Assembly (NCBI GenBank): GCA_025462785.1
Contig: JAOAPG010000059.1
Location: 1 to 8,834 of the forward strand
Length of the DNA: 8,834 nucleotides
Direction: 5' to 3'
Source: Acidobacteriaceae bacterium
GTDB taxonomy: Bacteria; Acidobacteriota; Terriglobia; Terriglobales; Acidobacteriaceae
The translations under genes were made by a program, and so were the position numbers. Each line of letters begins with the position of its first letter. Within the stretch, counting starts at the first letter, position 1. Shown here piece by piece: positions 1 to 6,698 of the stretch. Under the pieces are notes generated by a model, which saw only the letters and a list, made by a program, of their open reading frames with translations, was not told where the DNA came from and searched no databases.

Positions 1-353
1 AGAAACACAAACAAGAAGAGCCCGAAGCGGGAGCTTTCGCCGATCAAAGAGCCCACTTTGCCCTCGATCTGTCCTTTCAACTTGCGGCCCGTTTTCATCA
101 TGAAGACGATCATGCTGATCACGAAAAACGCGGCTGCAAGCATGATCCAGCCTTCGAACACATCTTCATTCCAATGCGTACGGGAGATCAGAATTCCGGC
201 GCCGATGCTGGCGAGAAACGCCGCAACGATGGCGGCATATACGGTCTTGCGCAGTTCCGGACGTCCGATTTTCGCCAAATAGGCGAGAGTGATGCCCACA
301 ATGAGCGCCGCCTCGACGCCCTCCCGCAACGTGATGATGAAAGCCTGCAACAT
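1..353 (-). CDS. FTR1-family high-affinity iron permease, N-terminal part (cut by window edge)
   Basis: This is the N-terminal 117 residues of an inner-membrane iron permease; the rest lies left of the window. FTR1-family proteins move ferric/ferrous iron and usually work with a ferroxidase or periplasmic iron-binding partner. The family motif REGVE (variant of REGLE) is at residues 10-14, inside the first membrane helix. Two further hydrophobic helices follow at about 37-56 and 68-86, and the NEDVFEGW segment at 62-69 matches the conserved E-x-x-FEG region. The visible part stops in FGLFLFVFL, just where the second REGxE helix is expected. The ATG at 353 is preceded by AAGG ten bases upstream. 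A promoter and a Fur-like operator sit between this gene and the upstream metallopeptidase, so it is probably transcribed and regulated on its own. The family call is secure; the exact substrate and partner are not visible. Confidence 0.93.
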   Translation of the reverse strand, partial: MLQAFIITLREGVEAALIVGITLAYLAKIGRPELRKTVYAAIVAAFLASIGAGILISRTHWNEDVFEGWIMLAAAFFVISMIVFMMKTGRKLKGQIEGKVGSLIGESSRFGLFLFVF

Positions 354-377
354 CTAGAAAATGCCTTCTTCCATTTT

Positions 378-396
378 GAAAATGAATTTCAATTTC
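378..396 (-). promoter_or_regulatory. Fur-box-like operator upstream of the iron permease
   Basis: On the plus strand the site reads GAAAATGAATTTCAATTTC. It matches 13 of 19 positions of the classical Fur box GATAATGATAATCATTATC. It contains a 7-1-7 near-palindrome, TGAAAAT-G-AATTTCA at 377-391, with one mismatch between the arms. It lies 24-43 bases before the permease start and just downstream of the predicted -10, over the expected transcription start, where Fur binding would block RNA polymerase. The match and position are seen directly; binding by Fur is inferred from the gene it precedes. Confidence 0.6.
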
Positions 397-405
397 AACT
401 TCTCT

Positions 406-435
406 AGGATAATCGCCCTAATCAGGAAGCGTCAA
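406..435 (-). promoter_or_regulatory. Predicted sigma-70-type promoter for the iron permease
   Basis: Reading the minus strand, TTGACG (bases 435-430, five of six matches to TTGACA) is followed after 18 bases by TATCCT (bases 411-406, four of six matches to TATAAT). Transcription would begin near base 399, inside or at the edge of the Fur-like operator, giving a leader of roughly 45 bases. This is a pattern match only; acidobacterial promoter rules are poorly defined. Confidence 0.45.
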
Positions 436-504
436 CGAACGTGGCGGTGAATGGCGCAAAAAGGCCTCGCAAAAGGGAATATGAGCCCTCTGCTGGCGTT
501 CAGC

Positions 505-1191
505 CTATAGTCGCTTCAAGAAGGCCTGGGCTTGCTCCAAGTGAGGGAATAGCTTTTCTTCCCCTTGAAAAGCCGCGGAATGCACGCATCGTCGGCTGCC
601 TCGCAGCTTCACAGGATGCTTCAAATGCAGCATCTCATGGTAGACGATATATTCCACAGCGTAGCGGGGAACTCGAGGATGATCGAATATCTTGCTGACA
701 ACAATCGCGTTGTGCGCCGGATCATAATGGCCAAGGCTGTTGCGGGCATGCTCCCGGCTCCAGGTCATTTGCGGACGCGCGAGTAGTCCGTTGAAGAACC
801 GGACATTAAGGTCGTCGAAAAGCGTTTCTAAGTTGTAAATGTGACCCTGCGCCGACCCGATACGTTTACGTCCACGGATTTGCCGAACAAGGTGGGCCTT
901 TTGTGTGATGTCGTGGCTCGAAATATATCGGCGATATCTCGTCGAATGCTCGCGCTCGATTGGCTTGCGGTACATCTTTGCCAGCAGAATGTGAGCAATG
1001 GATCGAAGCACGGGGTCAGGAGCGCCTTCCAGCAAATCTGACAGGCGGACAAAAAGTTTCCCCTCTCTCATGCGGATCGTATTGTTGATATTGGCAAAAG
1101 CGAAGAATTGAACAGTCAATTCGGGCAGCGGTGCACGCGGCCGCAACTCGCGATAGGTTTCCTGGAAAAGTTGGAGAAGCCCGTCCCTCAC
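505..1191 (-). CDS. SprT/YgjP-like zinc metallopeptidase
   Basis: A 228-residue soluble protein without signal peptide. The C-terminal half carries the zinc site: HEMLH at residues 185-189 gives two His ligands and the catalytic Glu186, followed by LKHP. VHSAAF places the probable third His ligand at 204, resembling the HSxxF pattern of the SprT, WLM and YgjP/DUF45 group. Residues 117-135 (NLETLFDDLNVRFFNGLL) are the usual SprT-type helix before the core. The N-terminal 100 residues, rich in Arg around 75-110, match no domain I can name. SprT relatives include DNA-protein crosslink proteases, but the role of this bacterial subgroup is not established. The start is a GTG; an in-frame TAA lies four codons upstream and no other start lies between, so GTG is the only full-length choice, although it lacks a clear Shine-Dalgarno. 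Sixty-one bases separate it from the gene upstream. Confidence 0.85.
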   Translation of the reverse strand: MRDGLLQLFQETYRELRPRAPLPELTVQFFAFANINNTIRMREGKLFVRLSDLLEGAPDPVLRSIAHILLAKMYRKPIEREHSTRYRRYISSHDITQKAHLVRQIRGRKRIGSAQGHIYNLETLFDDLNVRFFNGLLARPQMTWSREHARNSLGHYDPAHNAIVVSKIFDHPRVPRYAVEYIVYHEMLHLKHPVKLRGSRRCVHSAAFQGEEKLFPHLEQAQAFLKRL

Positions 1192-1252
1192 ACTGCGGCT
1201 AGCTTAGCACGGGCGCAATGTTTGGTATCCAGAACTTTGGGCAATCGGAATC

Positions 1253-1807
1253 TCAATTTTGTGCGCTCGAAGATTTATTCGACTTCTTGTGCTTCCATTC
1301 TTCTTCTTCGTCCTTCAACAACTGACGATGATCTTGGGCGCTCGTGTCGACAGTTTCGAGAGCATTCGTCAGCAGGAATTGATAGGCCTGCGTTTCTTGC
1401 TTGCCGCTGTCGGCGGAATCCTTTAAAGCGCGCAATTTGGCTTGAAATTCTGTATCCGACTCTATGACCGGTTTTAATGCTTTGCGTAGATCGGACTTGC
1501 GGTCCACATAAGTGTCGATGTTCTCATTTAGTTCATCATAGACATCGAGAAAGTCTTGGAGGCGATCATGAACCTGCTGGGATTTATCTGTTAGCTTGGG
1601 ATCCGTACGGGCTTGTTCTAGAGCCTCCAGACGCGCCCGTGCAAAGGTGGCGTAAAGCTTGAGCCGCTGGTCGGGATTCCAAGATGCGTCTCGTAATTGA
1701 TCAATTTCCAATTGATTGAGAGGATCGCGGCCATGTTGCGCTCGAGCGCCGGTAACGGCCATTCCGATAGCTACTGCGCACACCAGTGCCATGCGAAGGC
1801 AAGTCAT
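1253..1807 (-). CDS. Small exported helical protein, unknown function (second of pair)
   Basis: I do not recognise a family. The 184-residue product begins with a clear signal peptide (hydrophobic residues 6-20, cleavage after ARA at about residue 23, mature start QHGRDP). The remainder is charged, low in Pro and Gly after residue 45, and predicted by eye to be almost entirely alpha-helical, probably coiled coil or helical bundle at about 46-168. The C-terminus is strongly charged (KDEEEEWKHKKSNK, 165-178). There are no Cys residues in the mature part and no catalytic motif. Its ATG overlaps the stop of the upstream gene in an ATGA (1804-1807), and AAGGG lies six bases before the start, so it is probably translationally coupled. 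Its layout resembles the preceding gene product. Location is predicted to be periplasmic. Confidence 0.8.
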   Translation of the reverse strand: MTCLRMALVCAVAIGMAVTGARAQHGRDPLNQLEIDQLRDASWNPDQRLKLYATFARARLEALEQARTDPKLTDKSQQVHDRLQDFLDVYDELNENIDTYVDRKSDLRKALKPVIESDTEFQAKLRALKDSADSGKQETQAYQFLLTNALETVDTSAQDHRQLLKDEEEEWKHKKSNKSSSAQN

Positions 1808-2289
1808 TTCGCACCCTTACCGAACATATTGGAGAGGAGGTCAGTGCGCAGGTCTTCCAAGTGATCCGCGGCTTTCTGCAATGCGTCTTGTTCGTCGGCA
1901 CTTTGAGTGCGCTTTATGTCGCGCAACCTGAGCGCCATTTTTCGCAATGCAATCTCGGAATTCTTTACCTTTTTGCCCGAAGTTTTGGCGGCATCGTGGG
2001 CTTTATCTGCGAAGCCGACCAAATCCGTGACTGCGGCGTGCGCTTCGTCAGGTTTACCAGCGATGTAAAGCTGATCAGCTGACTTAAGTTCCCGCTGAGC
2101 GAGATCAATGTAGAGACCGGGTTGATCGCCAACCCGAGCAGATTTTGCGCGCGCGATCAACTGGTCAAGCGATTGGTCGTCCTTGCCAGCAAAGGCGAGT
2201 CCCGGCAGAACGATGACAAGACTCAGAATCGCAATCGTACTCAGGATGACAATTGAGTAACGCATAAACTGTCGTCTTACAGTCGGCAT
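1804..2289 (-). CDS. Small exported helical protein, unknown function (first of pair)
   Basis: I do not recognise a family. The 161-residue product has a signal peptide: basic start (MPTVRRQFMR), hydrophobic core at about 11-30, likely cleavage after LAFA at residue 34. The mature part is about 127 residues, helix-forming and rich in Ala, Leu, Lys and Asp. A segment at 55-85 (AQRELKSADQLYIAGKPDEA) looks like a lone TPR-like helical pair. A basic stretch follows at 103-126. The start codon abuts the stop of the TPR gene with no gap, and AAGAAG lies just upstream; a second ATG at residue 9 would also give a working signal peptide. Its stop overlaps the next gene by four bases. Arrangement and composition suggest that it acts with its neighbours in the periplasm, which is inference. 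Confidence 0.8.
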   Translation of the reverse strand: MPTVRRQFMRYSIVILSTIAILSLVIVLPGLAFAGKDDQSLDQLIARAKSARVGDQPGLYIDLAQRELKSADQLYIAGKPDEAHAAVTDLVGFADKAHDAAKTSGKKVKNSEIALRKMALRLRDIKRTQSADEQDALQKAADHLEDLRTDLLSNMFGKGAK

Positions 2290-3657
2290 TCACTTCTTTT
2301 TCGGTTCGATGGCGATCAAACGATGGGTAGCCTGCCATTCCTGGTCCGGATACTTTCCGTTCGCCACTTCCAGAAACCGATGATAGTTCTCTGACGCCTT
2401 TTTGTAATCCCGTAAATGGTCGTAGGCGCTTGCCCGGACAAAAAACGTGACCGGAACCTCCGGCAGGAATTTCGCGCGCTCGTCCAGGGCCCGAATAGCC
2501 AGTTCGTAATTCTTATTTTCGTCGGCGGCGAAGCCGAGATCTCCATATGCTTCGCCGAAATCGGGTTTCAATTTCACCGCTAGCAGGAACTGTTGCTGCG
2601 CATCCAGGTAATTCTTCTGTCGCAACAGGGCCTTCCCTAATTGATCGCGCAACTCGGGATTATTTGGATTCGCCGCGAGCAGCGACTGATAAAGCGCCTG
2701 TGCCTTGTCGTTCTTGCCGGCTTTTACATACAGATCCCCGAGGTCTCGTTGCGCACCCGCATCTGTCGGGTCCAGCTTAATCGCGGTTTGCAGCTCAGAA
2801 ATGGCTTCATCGTTCTGGCCCGCGGCCGCTAGCATACGTCCGAGTTGCATGTGTGCGCCAGCGTCATTCGGATGTACCGCGACCAATTTGCGCAGAACAT
2901 CCAGCGCTTCCGGAAACTTCTGCCCTCGCATGTAGAGATTTGCCAGCCCAGTTAAGGCGTCCGATGAATTCGGCTGCAACGCCAAAACCTGCTTGTAGTC
3001 CTGCTCGGCATCTGCGAAATGATTGGTCATTTCTAGTAACGGTGCCGCGGACAGATAGGGTTCCACGTCACTTGGCCTAAGAGTCGCTGCTTGTCGAAAC
3101 GCCTCAATTGCCCCGTCCGGATTGGTTCCTCCGATCACATGCCCGAGCGACAGCCAGGCTTGTTCTTTGCCCTCTTGCACGTTAGCTGTTGGTTGCAGCT
3201 TAGTCGCGGCCCGAAGATACTGCTCCGCATCGGCTTGATGGGCAGCGGCAAGTGACATGCCAAGATTTACGTTTGATTCGAAGACGTCTGGCTTGGCAGC
3301 GACCGATTTTCGATATGCGGCAATCGAATCTTGCGGTTTTCCGAGGGCGTGATAGACAAAGCCTAAATCAAACCACGCCTGGTAATTGTTAGGATCCGCT
3401 GTGACCACCTGATCGAGTAGAGCTTGGGCTGTGGCATACTCTTTCTTCTCAATGGCTGTCTCGGCCTGGGAGATTTGTTGAGGAACAGGATTGCCGTCGG
3501 AGACTTTGTGGTGCCGGACAGTTCGTCCCGTGTCCTGTGCGAAGAGCGAACTGGAGAAGTTCAGATAGGAAACGACCAACAGCAGCGCCAGAACGGCGCT
3601 TGTTAATGGCGTAGCCTCGCGCTGGTTAATGGTCTCCATTGGAACGCGAAACCCCAT
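2290..3657 (-). CDS. Exported tetratricopeptide-repeat protein
   Basis: A 455-residue protein with an N-terminal export signal (hydrophobic residues 20-39, likely cleavage before Gln41), then a run of about ten or eleven TPR units from roughly residue 60 to 437. Typical repeats are at 94-127 (AWFDLGFVYHALGKPQDSIA), 234-267, 268-301 and 302-335, with the family pattern W/A-x2-LG-x-x-Y, A at position 20 and P at position 32. No enzymatic domain is visible, so it is probably a periplasmic or outer-membrane scaffold. Two starts are possible: ATG at 3657 (used here, overlapping uvrA by 32 bases, with Arg4 in the signal n-region) and ATG at 3639 (14-base overlap). Neither has a convincing Shine-Dalgarno, suggesting coupling to uvrA translation. 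Two small exported proteins follow directly. The fold is certain; the role is unknown. Confidence 0.9.
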   Translation of the reverse strand: MGFRVPMETINQREATPLTSAVLALLLVVSYLNFSSSLFAQDTGRTVRHHKVSDGNPVPQQISQAETAIEKKEYATAQALLDQVVTADPNNYQAWFDLGFVYHALGKPQDSIAAYRKSVAAKPDVFESNVNLGMSLAAAHQADAEQYLRAATKLQPTANVQEGKEQAWLSLGHVIGGTNPDGAIEAFRQAATLRPSDVEPYLSAAPLLEMTNHFADAEQDYKQVLALQPNSSDALTGLANLYMRGQKFPEALDVLRKLVAVHPNDAGAHMQLGRMLAAAGQNDEAISELQTAIKLDPTDAGAQRDLGDLYVKAGKNDKAQALYQSLLAANPNNPELRDQLGKALLRQKNYLDAQQQFLLAVKLKPDFGEAYGDLGFAADENKNYELAIRALDERAKFLPEVPVTFFVRASAYDHLRDYKKASENYHRFLEVANGKYPDQEWQATHRLIAIEPKKK

Positions 3658-6562
3658 TTTCGTTCAGGATACGCGCCAGAAACTTGCCCGTATAGGAGTT
3701 TGGCAGCTGAGCGATGAATTCAGGAGGACCCGATCCTACAACATGCCCGCCGCGTTCGCCCCCTTCGGGGCCAAGATCAATAACCCAGTCAGCGGTTTTA
3801 ATCACTTCTAAATTGTGCTCAATCACCAGGATAGATCCACCTGCATCAATTAGACGCCGGAAGGCCGAGAGTAGTTTACTGACATCGTCAAAGTGTAGCC
3901 CTGTAGTCGGTTCGTCCAGAATGTACAAGGTGCGAATCCGGCGGCGTTTGCCGTTCGAACCGCTAGACGTAAGACCCGATTCTCGAGAGGCCGGCTGCAA
4001 ATGCGCCGCAAGCTTCATCCGTTGCGCCTCGCCACCTGAAAGAGTGGTCGCCGACTGTCCTAGGCGCAAATATCCCAGCCCCACTTCCTCAAGCACGCGT
4101 AACTTGTCAACAATCTTCTGATTACCCGCGAAGAACTGTAGAGCTTCTTTTACCGTAAGTCCCAAAACTTCGTGGATGTTTTTCCCGCGATAGCGAATAT
4201 CCAGCACCTGCGGCTTATATCGCGTACCCTTGCATTCTTCGCAAACCAGTTCAACATCTGCCAGGAATTGCATTTCGACTGTGACAGTTCCGTCTCCTTG
4301 GCAAGTTTCACAACGCCCGCCTGGAATATTGAAGGAGAAATGTCCGGCGGTGAAACCACGCTTTGTGGATTCAGGGAGACATGCAAACAAATCGCGAATC
4401 CCATCAAACGCCTTGATGTATGTAACCGGATTGGAGCGCGGTGTTCGGCCGATCGGCGACTGATCCACTAGGACAACTTCGTCGATGAGGTCGTCCCCTT
4501 CCAATCGATCCCATCCGACGCCAGGTAATGCAGTGCCGTTGAACTGCCGCTTGGCCGCAGCCAGTGCTTGATACAGCACATCATGAAGCAGAGTAGATTT
4601 TCCCGAGCCTGAGACGCCGGTGATTGCCACGATCATGCTAAGCGGAATCTTGACGTCGACATTCTTCAGATTGTGCAGCCGTGCCCCATAAATCTCGATC
4701 TGTTCCTTCGTTGGCTTACGGCGCGCCGTGGGCATCTGAATGCGGAGTTCATGCGAAAGATATCTTCCGGTGAGGGAACTCGGCATTTTCTTGATCTCTT
4801 CGTAAGTGCCCTCCGCAATTACCCTTCCGCCATTTTCTCCTGCACCGGGCCCGAGGTCGAGGATCCTGTCCGAAGCCTGCATGACATCGGGATCATGCTC
4901 CACCACAAGAATTGTGTTTCCCAGATCGCGCAGATTGTGCAGGATTTTGATCAGACGATGGGTGTCGCGCGTGTGCAATCCAATCGATGGTTCATCCAGA
5001 ACGTAAAGAGTTCCTACCAAGCGCGAGCCGAGAGACGTAGCCAGCTGAATGCGCTGCGCCTCCCCTCCTGATAAGGTCGAGGAAAGCCGGTCCATGGTGA
5101 GGTACTCGAGTCCGACATCGTTCAGGAATCGCAAGCGCTCCTGAATTTCCTGCAAAAGCTTCTCGGCAATGCCCACTTCCTCTTTAGTCAATTGGAGATT
5201 GTCGAAGAACGCCGACGCCTCTTCCACCGTCATGCAGCTGACATCGCAGATATTTTTGCCATTAATCTTTACCTGACGTGCTTCCGTGCGCAGTCGCGCT
5301 CCCCCGCAATCTGAGCAAAGCGAATATCCCCGGTAACGGCTCAAGAACACGCGTACGTGCAGCTTATATTTCTTACGTTCGAGATTACCGAAAAACCCTT
5401 TTATTCCAATGAAGCCGTTCGCACCCTCAATGATCATGCGCTTTTGTCCCGGATCAAGCGCTATCCATGGAAGGTCGAGTGGAATTTCCGCCTGACGGGC
5501 AAAACGCTTCATCTCGATGAACAAGGCGCGGTGCTTGGGTTTAGTCCAGGGATCGATCGCACCGTCGTTCAGGGTTTTTGATGTGTCAGGAATGACTAGT
5601 CCGAGATCGAAATCGATCGTGTTTCCAAATCCCTGGCATCGCGCACAGGCGCCGAACGGATTGTTGAAGGAAAACAGTCGCGGTTCGGGGTCTTCATAGC
5701 GCAAATTGCAGTGTTTACACTCGAACCTTTGTGAGAATCGCAACCGTACGGCAGCCTGTTCGTCGCGAGGTGCGGTTTCAAAGATGACTTCTCCGGACTC
5801 CCGATAGCCGCTCTCGATCGCGTCCACAATGCGTGCACGCGACTCGCGAGAGACGCTGAGACGATCGACCAGCAGAAAGACAGGTTCGGAGAAGTTCAAG
5901 TCCAGGAGAGACTCGGGCGTGGAAAATTCGAAAATTTGTCCGTTCTGATAGAGCCGGTTAAAACCTTTCGTGCGCAATTCAAGCAGCCGGGCTTTCAGCG
6001 TATCGCTGAGCGCACTGACCTTGGCGCCTGATTTCTTTTTGCTGGTGCGTGCCTTTTTCTTCTCCGGTGCCGCCACAGGATTTTGTGCCGTCTGCAATGG
6101 AAAAAACACCTGTACTCGTGTACCTTCGCCCAGTGCGAGCACGGCGTCCGCAACTTCATCGACCGTATCTCGCTTGACCTCGGCCCCGCAGTTTGCGCAG
6201 TACGTTCGTCCCACCCTCGCGAACAGTAATCGCAGGTAGTCGTAAATTTCCGTAGCGGTGCCAACGGTCGAGCGTGGGTTGCGCGTCGTGTTTTTTTGCC
6301 GGATCGCAACCGCTGGCGCAATACCATCGATCAAATCCGCATCTGGCTTCTCGATTCGTTCGAGAAACTGGCGAGCGTAAGCGGAAAGGGACTCGACGTA
6401 CCGTCGCTGGCCTTCGGCATAGATGGTGTCGAATGCCAGCGAAGACTTGCCCGACCCAGAAACGCCCGTCACTACCGTTAGAGAGTTATGCGGGATATCA
6501 AAATCGATGTTCTTAAGATTGTGAACTCGCGCACCGCGAACAACTATGGATTCCGTGGACAT
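3626..6562 (-). CDS. uvrA: UvrABC excinuclease subunit A (UvrA)
   Basis: DNA-damage recognition ATPase of nucleotide excision repair; a UvrA dimer loads UvrB at lesions in the cytosol. The protein is complete at 978 residues, slightly longer than the usual 940 or so. First ATPase: Walker A GVSGSGKS at 33-40, signature LSGG at 497-500, Walker B with D523/E524. Second: Walker A at 649-656, LSGG at 841-844, Walker B with D883/E884. Zinc sites are CxxC-20-CxxC at Cys282/285/306/309 and CxxC-19-CxxC at Cys751/754/774/777. Two additional CxxC pairs are at 122/125 and 416/419. All expected catalytic residues are present, so it should be active. Extra length comes from a Lys-rich insert at about 160-185 and a basic Ser/Gly/Arg insert at 856-877. 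The start matches the family (VRGARVHNLKN within ten residues), though no strong Shine-Dalgarno precedes it. The TPR gene overlaps its 3' end. Confidence 0.98.
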   Translation of the reverse strand: MSTESIVVRGARVHNLKNIDFDIPHNSLTVVTGVSGSGKSSLAFDTIYAEGQRRYVESLSAYARQFLERIEKPDADLIDGIAPAVAIRQKNTTRNPRSTVGTATEIYDYLRLLFARVGRTYCANCGAEVKRDTVDEVADAVLALGEGTRVQVFFPLQTAQNPVAAPEKKKARTSKKKSGAKVSALSDTLKARLLELRTKGFNRLYQNGQIFEFSTPESLLDLNFSEPVFLLVDRLSVSRESRARIVDAIESGYRESGEVIFETAPRDEQAAVRLRFSQRFECKHCNLRYEDPEPRLFSFNNPFGACARCQGFGNTIDFDLGLVIPDTSKTLNDGAIDPWTKPKHRALFIEMKRFARQAEIPLDLPWIALDPGQKRMIIEGANGFIGIKGFFGNLERKKYKLHVRVFLSRYRGYSLCSDCGGARLRTEARQVKINGKNICDVSCMTVEEASAFFDNLQLTKEEVGIAEKLLQEIQERLRFLNDVGLEYLTMDRLSSTLSGGEAQRIQLATSLGSRLVGTLYVLDEPSIGLHTRDTHRLIKILHNLRDLGNTILVVEHDPDVMQASDRILDLGPGAGENGGRVIAEGTYEEIKKMPSSLTGRYLSHELRIQMPTARRKPTKEQIEIYGARLHNLKNVDVKIPLSMIVAITGVSGSGKSTLLHDVLYQALAAAKRQFNGTALPGVGWDRLEGDDLIDEVVLVDQSPIGRTPRSNPVTYIKAFDGIRDLFACLPESTKRGFTAGHFSFNIPGGRCETCQGDGTVTVEMQFLADVELVCEECKGTRYKPQVLDIRYRGKNIHEVLGLTVKEALQFFAGNQKIVDKLRVLEEVGLGYLRLGQSATTLSGGEAQRMKLAAHLQPASRESGLTSSGSNGKRRRIRTLYILDEPTTGLHFDDVSKLLSAFRRLIDAGGSILVIEHNLEVIKTADWVIDLGPEGGERGGHVVGSGPPEFIAQLPNSYTGKFLARILNENGVSRSNGDH

Positions 6563-6654
6563 CGTTAAATGGCATCACGTTAGCGGCTCCGAATCACAGC
6601 AATTTAGTGTGGCTACACCATCAGGCAGCGTCGGGAGGGCTAGTGAATCTTTCT

Positions 6655-6660
6655 ATTATA
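6655..6660 (-). promoter_or_regulatory. Candidate -10 element for uvrA
   Basis: The minus strand contains a perfect TATAAT in the 136-base gap between the oxidase gene and uvrA, 92 bases before the uvrA ATG. No good -35 is found at 16-18 bases upstream (GC-rich CCCCGG there), so an activator or a different sigma factor may be needed. The predicted leader is about 85 bases. I found no E. coli-type SOS box (CTGT-N8-ACAG) in it. A small inverted repeat, GTGTAGCCACAC, lies in the leader. Confidence 0.4.
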
Positions 6661-6680
6661 AAGCAGAGTTAGTTTCCGGG

Positions 6681-6697
6681 GCTCTCGTGCCGGGAGC
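6681..6697. other. Short inverted repeat just after the COX3 gene
   Basis: GCTCTCG-TGC-CGGGAGC can form a seven-pair stem with a three-base loop; one pair is G-U on the plus-strand RNA and a C-A mismatch on the minus-strand RNA. It begins two bases beyond the COX3 stop codon. No T-run follows on the minus strand, so it is not a standard intrinsic terminator. It may mark a transcript end or protect a 3' end, or be chance. Confidence 0.25.
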
Positions 6698-6698
6698 A

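Noticed and set aside
471..489. Possible intrinsic terminator after the metallopeptidase (AGGG, eight-base loop, CCCT, then T-run on the minus strand)
   Set aside because: The stem is only four pairs and the T-run only four bases including one from the stem; too weak to call.
1108..1467. Plus-strand open frame of 119 codons across the gap between the metallopeptidase and the small exported protein
   Set aside because: It is antisense to both genes, has no Shine-Dalgarno and its translation is Arg/Ser/Cys-rich in the way of shadow frames.
3714..4121. Plus-strand open frame of 135 codons within uvrA
   Set aside because: It is opposite the second ATPase domain of UvrA; composition reflects the antisense of conserved motifs.
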